Shown: piece after piece, positions 51,480 to 63,970 of the stretch
Position numbering within the stretch: position 1 is the stretch's first letter
How the letters are laid out: each line of letters opens with the position of its first letter
Assembly (NCBI GenBank): GCA_028673005.1
Contig: CM054120.1
Coordinates: forward strand, 72,031,533 to 72,095,532
DNA: 64,000 nt
Direction: 5' to 3'
Origin: Tanypteryx hageni
Lineage: Eukaryota > Arthropoda > Insecta > Odonata > Petaluridae
Notes under the pieces: model-generated
Told to the model about the DNA's origin: nothing
What the model saw: only the letters and a program-made list of their open reading frames with translations
The model's database searches: none
Position numbers and translations under genes: made by a program

Positions 51480-52728
51480 GTGGCTATCGGGGGGACGATA
51501 AAAAAAGCCCGTAAAAAGTTTATCCTTCCCCGAAGTAAAATTAGGATTAACTTCTGCACAAACCTCAGTCAAACTATTTCACAGGCGGTTTCCAAATCCA
51601 TTCTGCTCTTTGCGGGCAGGGAGGAGTTTATAGCCTCGATAACACCACCGTCTCTGCCAACACGATTGCGGCGAAAAATTTGATGGCTGCTTGAAAGGGA
51701 GAATTCACTATCACAGGCACTCGGGTGTAGCTATGTCTCAGCAAGCGCGATAACCTGGAAACTCGACAATTCACCAAAGTTTGAGGCAACAGAGGAGATT
51801 TTGTTTTCGACACTCCTTACGTTTTGATAGTACGCTCTGAAACTATTGGAATGCTGACAAAAATTGGGGCCGGGATTTACTTCCACGTCAACTGCGAGCA
51901 ACAGTAGGAAACGGGATAATTTGAGGAGATGGCAGGGCAAAGCAGGAGCAGCGGACGGTGGCGCAGTCGGGCTCCCACGACGGATGGATCTCGGGGATAT
52001 AGCCTATGAACTTGTGCTACTTCCATCCTGCAAACCTCCTTCCACTTATCTCTCTGTTGAACTCTTCATTTGCCGAAAAATATTCATTCTCAGTGATGTG
52101 ATATAAATTGTGGATAACAATCCAACCTGCTTGCTTCAAACTGAGGCCATTCCGATTCATAGGTGAGGGCAATTTCAGGGAATATCCAGAGGATCCTCAT
52201 CTTGGAAATCCTAAGCGTTGGAACGAAATCGAGGATGGCGCCATTCAGGATCTCTTACAGTAGTGAAAATGTTTTGTGCGGGTGAACCGAGCTGCAGGAG
52301 GTCCCTGGGCAAGAAGTACAGGGCGTGGTTTATACCTTGCCATACGGCCTTATTCCTGTATCTGATGTGTCGGTTTGTAGGTTAGGAGTGCTGAGAATAT
52401 TGAGGGGAGGAGAGGGATAGCGTACATTCCCTTGAGCACTGGTCAATTTAAAAAATATTCAACCTGAGGAAACGGAACCCACATTGATGGAAGAAAAGAC
52501 AAAATCCAGAGTTGCCAAATTACGGGTGAGGTTTAAATTACATTGTAGAAATCCGAGGCCGTGAATGAAAATCTCGATGAAAAATTGATCTTGGCGATTG
52601 CTGCCGATACCCTAGGTGGGAGATTCTCAGGCAGCGGATAGAGATTATAGTCTCCAAAAAGAATGCATCACATTTCCTAAAGTAAGGGTACGCAGCACCG
52701 AGTCAAAATAATTTTCAAGGACTGATAA
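51480..52728 (-). repeat. Monomer m42, 1249 bp
   Basis: 2A core at 51866-51889 reads DVEVNPGP. m31-like front; BamHI-type back half; private ggtcaattta. Confidence 0.95.
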
Positions 52729-53978
52729 GTGGCTATCGGGGGGGACGATAAAAAAAGCCCGTAAAAAGTTTATCCTTCCCCGAAGTAAAATTAGGATTAA
52801 CTTCTGCACAAACCTCAGTCAAACTATTTCACAGGCGGTTTCCAAATCCATTCTGCTCTTTGCGGGCAGGGAGGAGTTTATATCCTCGATAACACCACCG
52901 TCACTGCCAACACGATTGCGGCGAAAAATTTGATGGCTGCTTGAAAGGGAGAATTCACTATCACAGACACTCGGGTGTAGCTATGTCTCAGCAAGCGCGA
53001 TAACCTGGAAACTCGACAATTCACCAAAGTTTGAGGCAACAGAGGAGATTTTGTTTTCGACACTCCTTACGTTTTGATAGTACGCTCTGAAACTATTGGA
53101 ATGCTGACAAAAATTGGGGCTGGGATTTACTTCCATGTCAACTGCGAGCAACAGTAGGAAACGGGATAATTTGAGGAGATGGCAGGGCAAAGCAGGAGCA
53201 GCGGACGGTGGCGCTGTCGGGCTCCCACGACGGATGGACCTCAGGGATATAGCCTATGAACTTGTGCTACTTACATCCTGCAAACCTCCTTCCACTTATC
53301 TCTCTGTCGAACTCTTCATTTGCAGAAAAATATTCATTCTCAGTGATGTGATATAAATTATGGATAACAATCCAACCTGCTTGCTTCAAACTGAGGCCAT
53401 TCCGATACATAGGTGAGGGCAATTTCAGGGAATATCCAGAGGCACCTCATCTTGGAAATCCTAAGCGTTGGAACGAAATCGAGGATGGCGCCATTCAGGA
53501 TCTCGTACAGTAGTGAGAGTGCTTTGTGGGGGTGAACCGAGCTGCAGGAGGTCCCTGGGCAAGAAGTACAGGGCGTGGTTTATGCCTTGCCATACGGCCT
53601 TATTCCTGTATCTGATGTGTCAGTTTGTAGGTTAGGAGTACTGAGAATATTGAGGGGAGGAGAGGGATAGCGTACATTCCCTTGAGCACTGGTCGCTTTA
53701 AAAAATATTCAACCTGAGGAAACGGAACCCACATTGATGGAAGAAAAGACAAAATCCAGAGTTGCCAAATTACGGGTGAGGTTTAAATTAAATTGTAGAA
53801 ATCCGAGGCCGTGAATGAAAATCTCGATGAAAAATTGATCTTGGCGATTGCTGCCGATACCCTAGGTGGGAGATTCTCAGGCAGCGGATAGAGATTATAG
53901 TCTCCAAAAAGAATGTATCACATTTCCTAAAGTAAGGGTACGCAGCACCGAGTCAAAATAATTTTCAAGGACTGATAA
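52729..53978 (-). repeat. Monomer m43, 1250 bp
   Basis: Extra G in the YRPP G run. 2A core at 53116-53139 reads DMEVNPSP. Back half matches that of m32. Confidence 0.95.
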
Positions 53979-55227
53979 GTGGCTATCGGGGGGACGATAA
54001 AAAAAGCCCGTAAAAAGTTTATCCTTCCCCGAAGTAAAATAAGGATTAACTTCTGCACAAACCTCAGTCAAACGATTTCACAGGCGGTTTCCAAATCCAT
54101 TCTGCTTTTTGCGGAGAGGGAGGAGTTTATATCCTCGACAACACCACCGTCTCTGCCAACACGATTGCGGCGAAAAATTTGATGGCTGCTTGAAAGGGAG
54201 AATTCACTATCACAGACACTCGGGTGTAGCTATGTCTCAGCAAGCGCGATAACCTGGAAACTCGACAATTCACCAAAGTTTGAGGCAACAGAGGAGATTT
54301 TGTTTTCGACACTCCTTACGTTTTGATAGTACGCTCTGAAACTATTGGAATGCTGACAAAAATTGGGGCCGGGATTTACTTCCATGTCCACTGCGAGCAA
54401 CAGTAGGAAACGGGATAATTTGAGGAGATGGCAGGGCAAAGCAGGAGCAGCGGACGGTGGCGCTGTCGGGCTCCCATGACGGATGGACCTCGGGGATATA
54501 GCCTATGAACTTGTGCTACTTACATCCTGCAAACCTCCTTCCACTTATCTCTCTGTCGAACTCTTCATTTGCAGAAAAATATTCATTCTCAGTGATGTGA
54601 TATAAATTGTGGATAACAATCCAACCTGCTTGCTTCAAACTGAGGCCATTCCGATACATAGGTGAGGGCAATTTCAGGGAATATCCAGAGGCACCTCATC
54701 TTGGAAATCCTAAGCGTTGGAACGAAATCGAGGATGGCGCCATTCAGGATCTCGTACAGTAGTGAGAGTGCTTTGTGCGGGTGAACCGAGCTGCAGGAGG
54801 TCCCTGGGCAAGAAGTACAGGGCGTGGTTTATACCTTGCCATACGGCCTTATTCCTGTATCTGATGTGTCGGTTTGTAGGTTAGGAGTGCTAAGAATATT
54901 GAGGGGAGGAGAGGGATAGCGTACATTCCCTTGAGCACTGGTCGCTTTAAAAAATATTCAACCTGAGGAAATGGAACCCACATTGATGGAAGAAAAGACA
55001 AAATCCAGAGTTGCCAAATTACGGGTGAGGTTTAAATTACATTGTAGAAATCCGAGGCCGTGAATGAAAATCTCGATGAAAAATTGATCTTGGCGATTGC
55101 TGCCGATACCCTAGGTGGGAGATTCTCAGGCAGCGGATAGAGATTATAGTCTCCAAAAAGAATGTATCACATTTCCTAAAGTAAGGGTACGCAGCACCGA
55201 GTCAAAATAATTTTCAAGGACTGATAA
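53979..55227 (-). repeat. Monomer m44, 1249 bp
   Basis: 2A core at 54365-54388 reads DMEVNPGP. Copy of m33. Confidence 0.95.
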
Positions 55228-56476
55228 GTGGCTATCGGGGGGACGATAAAAAAAGCCCGTAAAAAGTTTATCCTTCCCCGAAGTAAAATTAGGATTAACT
55301 TCTGCACAAACCTCAGTCAAACTATTTCACAGGCGGTTTCCAAATCCATTCTGCTCTTTGCGGGCAGGGAGGAGTTTATATCCTCGATAACACCACCGTC
55401 TCTGCCAACACGATTGCGGCGAAAAATTTGATGGCTGCTTGAAAGGGAGAATTCACTATCACAGACACTCGGGTGTAGCTATGTCTCAGCAAGCGCGATA
55501 ACCTGGAAACTCGACAATTCACCAAAGTTTGAGGCAACAGAGGAGATTTTGTTTTCGACACTCCTTACGTTTTGATAGTACGCTCTGAAACTATTGGAAT
55601 GCTGACAAAAATTGGGGCTGGGATTTACTTCCATGTCAACTGCGAGCAACAGTAGGAAACGGGATAATTTGAGGAGATGGCAGGGCAAAGCAGGAGCAGC
55701 GAACGGTGGCGCTGTCGGGCTCCCACGACGGATGGACCTTGGGGATATAGCCTATGAACTTGTGCTACTTCCATCCTGCAAACCTCCTTCCACTTATCTC
55801 TCTGTTGAACTCTTCATTTGCAGAAAAATATTCATTCTCAGTGATGTGATATAAATTGTGGATAACAATCCAACCTGCTTGCTTCAAACTGAGGCCATTC
55901 CGATACATAGGTGAGGGCAATTTCAGGGAATATCCAGAGGATCCTCATCTTGGAAATCCTACGCGTTGGAACGAAATCGAAGCTGGCGCCATTCAGGATC
56001 TCTTACAGTAGTGAAAATGTTTTGTGCGGGTGAACCGAGCTGCAGGAGGTCCCTGGGCAAGAAGTACAGGGCGTGGTTTATACCTTGCCATACGGCATTA
56101 TTCCTGTATCTGATGTGTCGGTTTGTAGGTTAGGAGTGCTAAGAATATTGAGGGGAGGAGAGGGATAGCGTACATTCCCTTGAGCACTGGTCGCTTTAAA
56201 AAATATTCAACCTGAGGAAACGGAACCCACATTGATGGAAGAAAAGACAAAATCCAGAGTTGCCAAATTACGGGTGAGGTTTAAATTACATTGTAGAAAT
56301 CCGAGGCCGTGAATGAAAATCTCGATGAAAAATTGATCTTGGCGATTGCTGCCGATACCCTAGGTGGGAGATTCTCAGGCAGCGGATAGAGATTATAGTC
56401 TCCAAAAAGAATGTATCACATTTCCTAAAGTAAGGGTACGCAGCACCGAGTCAAAATAATTTTCAAGGACTGATAA
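55228..56476 (-). repeat. Monomer m45, 1249 bp
   Basis: 2A core at 55614-55637 reads DMEVNPSP. Copy of m34, but with a BamHI-type back half. Confidence 0.95.
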
Positions 56477-57725
56477 GTGGCTATCGGGGGGACGATAAAA
56501 AAAGCCCGTAAAAAGTTTATCCTTCCCCGAAGTAAAATTAGGATTAACTTCTGCACAAACCTCAGTCAAACTATTTCACAGGCGGTTTCCAAATCCATTG
56601 TGCTCTTTGCGGGCAGGGAGGAGTTTATAGCCTCGATAGCACCACCGTCTCTGCCAACACGATTGCGGCGAAAAATTTGATGGCTGCTTGAAAGGGAGAA
56701 TTCACTATCACAGGCACTCGGGTGTAGCTATGTCTCAGCAAGCGCGATAACCTGGAAACTCGACAATTCACCAAAGTTTTAGGCAACAGAGGAGATTTTG
56801 TTTTCGACACTCCTTACGTTTTGATAGTACACTCTGAAACTATTGGAATGCTGACAAAAATTGGGGCCGGGATTTACTTCCACGTCTACTGCGAGCAACA
56901 GTAGGAAACGGGATAATTTGAGGAGATGGCAGGGCAAAGCAGGAGCAGCGGACGGTGGCGCTGTCGGCCTCCCACGACGGATGGACCTCAGAGATATAGC
57001 CTATGAACTTGTGCTACTTACATCCTGCAAACCTCCTTCCACTTATCTCTCTGTCGAACTCTTCATTTGCAGAAAAATATTCATTCTCAGTGATGTGATA
57101 TAAATTGTGGATAACAATCCAACCTGCTTGCTTCAAACTGAGGCCATTCCGATACATAGGTGAGGGCAATTTCAGGGAATATCCAGAGGCACCTCATCTT
57201 GGAAATCCTAAGCGTTGGAACGAAATCGAGGATGGCGCCATTCAGGATCTCGTACAGTAGTGAGAGTGCTTTGTGGAGGTGAACAGAGCTGCAGGAGGTC
57301 CCTGGGCAAGAAGTACAGGGCGTGGTTTATACCTTGCCATACGGCCTTATTCCTGTATCTGATGTGTCGGTTTGTAGGTTAGGAGTACTGAGAATATTGA
57401 GGGGAGGAGAGGGATAGCGTACATTCCCTTGAGCACTGGTCGCTTTAAAAAATATTCAACCTGAGGAAACGGAACCCACATTGATGGAAGAAAAGACAAA
57501 ATCCAGAGTTGCCAAATTACGGGTGAGGTTTAAATTACATTGTAGAAATCCGAGGCCGTGAATGAAAATCTCGATGAAAAATTGATCTTGGCGATTGCTG
57601 CCGATACCCTAGGTGGGAGATTCTCAGGCAGCGGATAGAGATTATAGTCTCCAAAAAGAATGTATCACATTTCCTAAAGTAAGGGTACGCAGCACCGAGT
57701 CAAAATAATTTTCAAGGACTGATAA
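56477..57725 (-). repeat. Monomer m46, 1249 bp
   Basis: 2A core at 56863-56886 reads DVEVNPGP. A private gttttaggc puts a TAA between YYQNVRS and ALAET. Confidence 0.95.
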
Positions 57726-58974
57726 GTGGCTATCGGGGGGACGATAAAAAAAGCCCGTAAAAAGTTTATCCTTCCCCGAAGTAAAATAAGGATTAACTTC
57801 TGCACAAACCTCAGTCAAACGATTTCACAGGCAGTTTCCAAATCCATTCTGCTCTTTGCGGAGAGGGAGGAGTTTATATCCTCGACAACACCACCGTCTC
57901 TGCCAACACGATTGCGGCGAAAAATTTGATGGCTGCTTGAAAGGGAGAATTCACTATCACAGACACTCGGGTGTAGCTATGTCTCAGCAAGCGCGATAAC
58001 CTGGAAACTCGACAATTCACCAAAGTTTGAGGCAACAGAGGAGATTTTGTTTTCGACACTCCTTACGTTTTGATAGTACGCTCTGAAACTATTGGAATGC
58101 TGACAAAAATTGGGGCCGGGATTTACTTCCATGTCCACTGCGAGCAACAGTAGGAAACGGGATAATTTGAGGAGATGGCAGGGCAAAGCAGGAGCAGCGG
58201 ACGGTGGCGCTGTCGGGCTCCCACGACGGATGGACCTCGGGGATATAGCCTATGAACTTGTGCTACTTACATCCTGCAAACCTCCTTCCACTTATCTCTC
58301 TGTCGAACTCTTCATTTGCAGAAAAATATTCATTCTCAGTGATGTGATATAAATTGTGGATAACAATCCAACCTGCTTGCTTCAAACTGAGGCCATTCCG
58401 ATACATAGGTGAGGGCAATTTCAGGGAATATCCAGAGGCACCTCATCTTGGAAATCCTAAGCGTTGGAACGAAATCGAGGATGGCGCCATTCAGGATCTC
58501 GTACAGTAGTGAGAGTGCTTTGTGCGGGTGAACCGAGCTGCAGGAGGTCCCTGGGCAAGAAGTACAGGGCGTGGTTTATACCTTGCCATACGGCCTTATT
58601 CCTGTATCTGATGTGTCGGTTTGTAGGTTAGGAGTGCTAAGAATATTGAGGGGAGGAGAGGGATAGCGTACATTCCCTTGAGCACTGGTCGCTTTAAAAA
58701 ATATTCAACCTGAGGAAACGGAACCCACATTGATGGAAGAAAAGACAAAATCCAGAGTTGCCAAATTACGGGTGAGGTTTAAATTACATTGTAGAAATCC
58801 AAGGCTGTGAATGAAAATCTCGATGAAAAATTGATCTTGGCGATTGCTGCCGATACCCTAGGTGGGAGATTCTCAGGCAGCGGATAGAGATTATAGTCTC
58901 CAAAAAGAATGTATCACATTTCCTAAAGTAAGGGTACGCAGCACCGAGTCAAAATAATTTTCAAGGACTGATAA
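57726..58974 (-). repeat. Monomer m47, 1249 bp
   Basis: 2A core at 58112-58135 reads DMEVNPGP. m33/m44 type. Confidence 0.95.
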
Positions 58975-60223
58975 GTGGCTATCGGGGGGACGATAAAAAA
59001 AGCCCGTAAAAAGTTTATCCTTCCCCGAAGTAAAATTAGGATTAACTTCTGCACAAACCTCAGTCAAACTATTTCACAGGCGGTTTCCAAATCCATTCTG
59101 CTCTTTGCGGGCAGGGAGGAGTTTATATCCTCGATAACACCACCGTCTCTGCCAACACGATTGCGGCGAAAAATTTGATGGCTGCTTGAAAGGGAGAATT
59201 CACTATCACAGACACTCGGGTGTAGCTATGTCTCAGCAAGCGCGATAACCTGGAAACTCGACAATTCACCAAAGTTTGAGGCAACAGAGGAGATTTTGTT
59301 TTCGACACTCCTTACGTTTTGATAGTACGCTCTGAAACTATTGGAATGCTGACAAAAATTGGGGCCGGGATTTACTTCCACGTCAACTGCGAGCAACAGT
59401 AGGAAACGGGATAATTTGAGGAGATGGCAGGGCAAAGCAGGAGCAGCGAACGGTGGCGCTGTCGGGCTCCCACGACGGATGGACCTTGGGGATATAGCCT
59501 ATGAACTTGTGCTACTTCCATCCTGCAAACCTCCTTCCACTTATCTCTCTGTTGAACTCTTCATTTGCAGAAAAATATTCATTCTCAGTGATGTGATATA
59601 AATTGTGGATAACAATCCAACCTGCTTGCTTCAAACTGAGGCCATTCCGATACATAGGTGAGGGCAATTTCAGGGAATATCCAGAGGATCCTCATCTTGG
59701 AAATCTTACGCGTTGGAACGAAATCGAAGCTGGCGCCATTCAGGATCTCTTACAGTAGTGAAAATGTTTTGTGCTGGTGAACCGAGCTGCAGGAGGTCCC
59801 TGGGCAAGAAGTACAGGGCGTGGTTTATACCTTGCCATACGGCCTTATTCCTGTATCTGATGTGTCGGTTTGTAGGTTAGGAGTGCTAAGAATATTGAGG
59901 GGAGGAGAGGGATAGCGTACATTCCCTTGAGCACTGGTCGCTTTAAAAAATATTCAACCTGAGGAAACGGAACCCACATTGATGGAAGAAAAGACAAAAT
60001 CCAGAGTTGCCAAATTACGGGTGAGGTTTAAATTACATTGTAGAAATCCGAGGCCGTGAATGAAAATCTCGATGAAAAATTGATCTTGGCGATTGCTGCC
60101 GATACCCTAGGTGGGAGATTCTCAGGCAGCGGATAGAGATTATAGTCTCCAAAAAGAATGTATCACATTTCCTAAAGTAAGGGTACGCAGCACCGAGTCA
60201 AAATAATTTTCAAGGACTGATAA
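58975..60223 (-). repeat. Monomer m48, 1249 bp
   Basis: 2A core at 59361-59384 reads DVEVNPGP. m34/m45-like but with an intact core; BamHI-type back half. Confidence 0.95.
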
Positions 60224-61472
60224 GTGGCTATCGGGGGGACGATAAAAAAAGCCCGTAAAAAGTTTATCCTTCCCCGAAGTAAAATTAGGATTAACTTCTG
60301 CACAAACCTCAGTCAAACTATTTCACAGGCGGTTTCCAAATCCATTCTGCTCTTTGCGGGCAGGGAGGAGTTTATATCCTCGATAACACCACCGTCTCTG
60401 CCAACACGATTGCGGCGAAAAATTTGATGGCTGCTTGAAAGGGAGAATTCACTATCACAGACACTCGGGTGTAGCTATGTCTCAGCAAGCGCGATAACCT
60501 GGAAACTCGACAATTCACCAAAGTTTGAGGCAACAGAGGAGATTTTGTTTTCGACACTCCTTACGTTTTGATAGTACGCTCTGAAACTATTGGAATGCTG
60601 ACAAAAATTGGGGCTGGGATTTACTTCCACGTCAACTGCGAGCAACAGTAGGAAACGGGATAATTTGAGGAGATGGCAGGGCAAAGCAGGAGCAGCGAAC
60701 GGTGGCGCTGTCGGGCTCCCGCGACGGATGGACCTTGGGGATATAGCCTATGAACTTGTGCTACTTCCATCCTGCAAACCTCCTTCCACTTATCTCTCTG
60801 TTGAACTCTTCATTTGCAGAAAAATATTCATTCTCAGTGATGTGATATAAATTGTGGATAACAATCCAACCTGCTTGCTTCAAACTGAGGCCATTCCGAT
60901 ACATAGGTGAGGGCAATTTCAGGGAATATCCAGAGGATCCTCATCTTGGAAATCCTACGCGTTGGAACGAAATCGAAGCTGGCGCCATTCAGGATCTCTT
61001 ACAGTAGTGAAAATGTTTTGTGCGGGTGAACCGAGCTGCAGGAGGTCCCTGGGCAAGAAGTACAGGGCGTGGTTTATACCTTGCCATACGTCCTTATTCC
61101 TGTATCTGATGTGTCGGTTTGTAGGTTAGGAGTGCTAAGAATATTGAGGGGAGGAGAGGGATAGCGTACATTCCCTTGAGCACTGGTCGCTTTAAAAAAT
61201 ATTCAACCTGAGGAAACGGAACCCACATTGATGGAAGAAAAGACAAAATCCAGAGTTGCCAAATTACGGGTGAGGTTTAAATTACATTGTAGAAATCCGA
61301 GGCCGTGAATGAAAATCTCGATGAAAAATTGATCTTGGCGATTGCTGCCGATACCCTAGGTGGGAGATTCTCAGGCAGCGGATAGAGATTATAGTCTCCA
61401 AAAAGAATGTATCACATTTCCTAAAGTAAGGGTACGCAGCACCGAGTCAAAATAATTTTCAAGGACTGATAA
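60224..61472 (-). repeat. Monomer m49, 1249 bp
   Basis: 2A core at 60610-60633 reads DVEVNPSP. Close to m48; BamHI-type back half. Confidence 0.95.
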
Positions 61473-62721
61473 GTGGCTATCGGGGGGACGATAAAAAAAG
61501 CCCGTAAAAAGTTTATCCTTCCCCGAAGTAAAATTAGGATTAACTTCTGCACAAACCTCAGTCAAACGATTTCACAGGCGGTTTCCAAATCCATTCTGCT
61601 CTTTGCGAAGAGGGAAGAGTTTATATCCTCGATAACACCACCGTCTCTGCCAACACGATTGCGGCGAAATATTTGATGGCTGCTTGAAAGGGAGAATTCA
61701 CTATCACAGACACTCGGGTGTAGCTATGTCTTAGCAAGCGCGATAACCTGGAAACTCGACAATTCACCAAAGTTTGAGGCAACAGAGGAGATTTTGTTTT
61801 CGACACTCCTTACGTTTTGATAGTACGCTCTGAAACTATTGGAATGCTGACAAAAATTGGGGCCGGGATTTACTTCCACGTCTACTGCGAGCAACAGTAG
61901 GAAACGGGATAATTTGAGGAGATGGCAGGGCAAAGCAGGAGCAGCGGACGGTGGCGCTGTCGGCCTCCCACGACGGATGGACCTCAGGGATATAGCCTAT
62001 GAACTTGTGCTACTTACATCCTGCAAACCTCCTTCCACTTATCTCTCTGTCGAACTCTTCATTTGCAGAAAAATATTCATTCTCAGTGATGTGATATAAA
62101 TTGTGGATAACAATCCAACCTGCTTGCTTCAAACTGAGGCCATTCCGATACATAGGTGAGGGCAATTTCAGGGAATATCCAGAGGCACCTCATCTTGGAA
62201 ATCCTAAGCGTTGGAACGAAATCGAGGATGGCGCCATTCAGGATCTCGTACAGTAGTGAGAGTGCTTTGTGGGGGTGAACAGAGCTGCAGGAGGTCCCTG
62301 GGCAAGAAGTACAGGGCGTGGTTTATACCTTGCCATACGGCCTTATTCCTGTATCTGATGTGTCGGTTTGTAGGTTAGGAGTACTGAGAATATTGAGGGG
62401 AGGAGAGGGATAGCGTACATTCCCTTGAGCACTGGTCGCTTTAAAAAATATTCAACCTGAGGAAACGGAACCCACATTGATGGAAGAAAAGACAAAATCC
62501 AGAGTTGCCAAATTACGGGTGAGGTTTAAATTACATTGTAGAAATCCGAGGCCGTGAATGAAAATCTCGATGAAAAATTGATCTTGGCGATTGCTGCCGA
62601 TACCCTAGGTGGGAGATTCTCAGGCAGCGGATAGAGATTATAGTCTCCAAAAAGAATGTATCACATTTCCTAAAGTAAGGGTACGCAGCACTGAGTCAAA
62701 ATAATTTTCAAGGACTGATAA
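61473..62721 (-). repeat. Monomer m50, 1249 bp
   Basis: 2A core at 61859-61882 reads DVEVNPGP. ALAKT instead of ALAET; private gcgaagaggg. Confidence 0.95.
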
Positions 62722-63970
62722 GTGGCTATCGGGGGGACGATAAAAAAAGCCCGTAAAAAGTTTATCCTTCCCCGAAGTAAAATTAGGATTAACTTCTGCA
62801 CAAACCTCAGTCAAACGATTTCACAGGCGGTTTCCAAATTCATTCTGCTCTTTGCGGAGAGGGAGGAGTTTATATCCTCGACAACACCACCGTCTCTGCC
62901 AACACGATTGCGGCGAAAAATTTGATGGCTGCTTGAAAGGGAGAATTCACTATCACAGACACTCGGGTGTAGCTATGTCTCAGCAAGCGCGATAACCTGG
63001 AAACTCGACAATTCACCAAAGTTTGAGGCAACAGAGGAGATTTTGTTTTCGACACTCCTTACGTTTTGGTAGTACGCTCTGAAACTATTGGAATGCTGAC
63101 AAAAATTGGGGCCGGGATTTACTTCCACGTCAACTGCGAGCAACAGTAGGAAACGGGATAATTTGAGGAGATGGCAGGGCAAAGCAGGAGCAGCGGACGG
63201 TGGCGCTGTCGGGCTCCCACGACGGATGGACCTCGGGGATATAGCCTATGAACTTGTGCTACTTACATCCTGCAAACCTCCTTCCACTTATCTCTCTGTC
63301 GAACTCTTCTTTTGCAGAAAAATATTCATTCTCAGTGATGTGATATAAATTGTGGATAACAATCCAACCTGCTTGCTTCAAACTGAGGCCATTCCGATAC
63401 ATAGATAAGGGCAATTTCAGCGTATATCCAGAGGCATCTCATCTTGGAAATCCTACGCGTTGGAACGAAATCGAGGTTGGCGCCATTCAGGATCTCGTAC
63501 AGTAGTGAGAGTGCTTTGTGCGGGTGAACCGAGCTGCAGGAGGTCCCTGGGCAAGAAGTACAGGGCGTGGTTTATACCTTGCCATACGGCCTTATTCCTG
63601 GATCTGATGTGTCGGTTTGTAGGTTAGGAGTGCTGAGAATATTGAGGGGAGGATAGGGATAGCGTACATTCCCTTGAGCACTGGTCGCTTTAAAAAATAT
63701 TCAACCTGAGGGAACGGAACCCACATTTATGGAAGAAAAGACAAAATCCAGAGTTGCCAAATTAAGGGTGGGGTTTAAATTACATTGTAGAAATCCGAGG
63801 CCGTGAATGAAAATCTCGATGAAAAATTGATCTTGGCGATTGCTGCCGATACCCTAGGTGGGAGATTCTCAGGCAGCGGATAGAGATTATAGTCTCCAAA
63901 AAGAATGTATCACATTTCCTAAAGTAAGGGTACGCAGCACCGAGTCAAAATAATTTTCAAGGACTGATAA
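62722..63970 (-). repeat. Monomer m51, 1249 bp
   Basis: 2A core at 63108-63131 reads DVEVNPGP. m33-like front; back half has ggttggcgcc as in m22 and m26. Confidence 0.95.
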
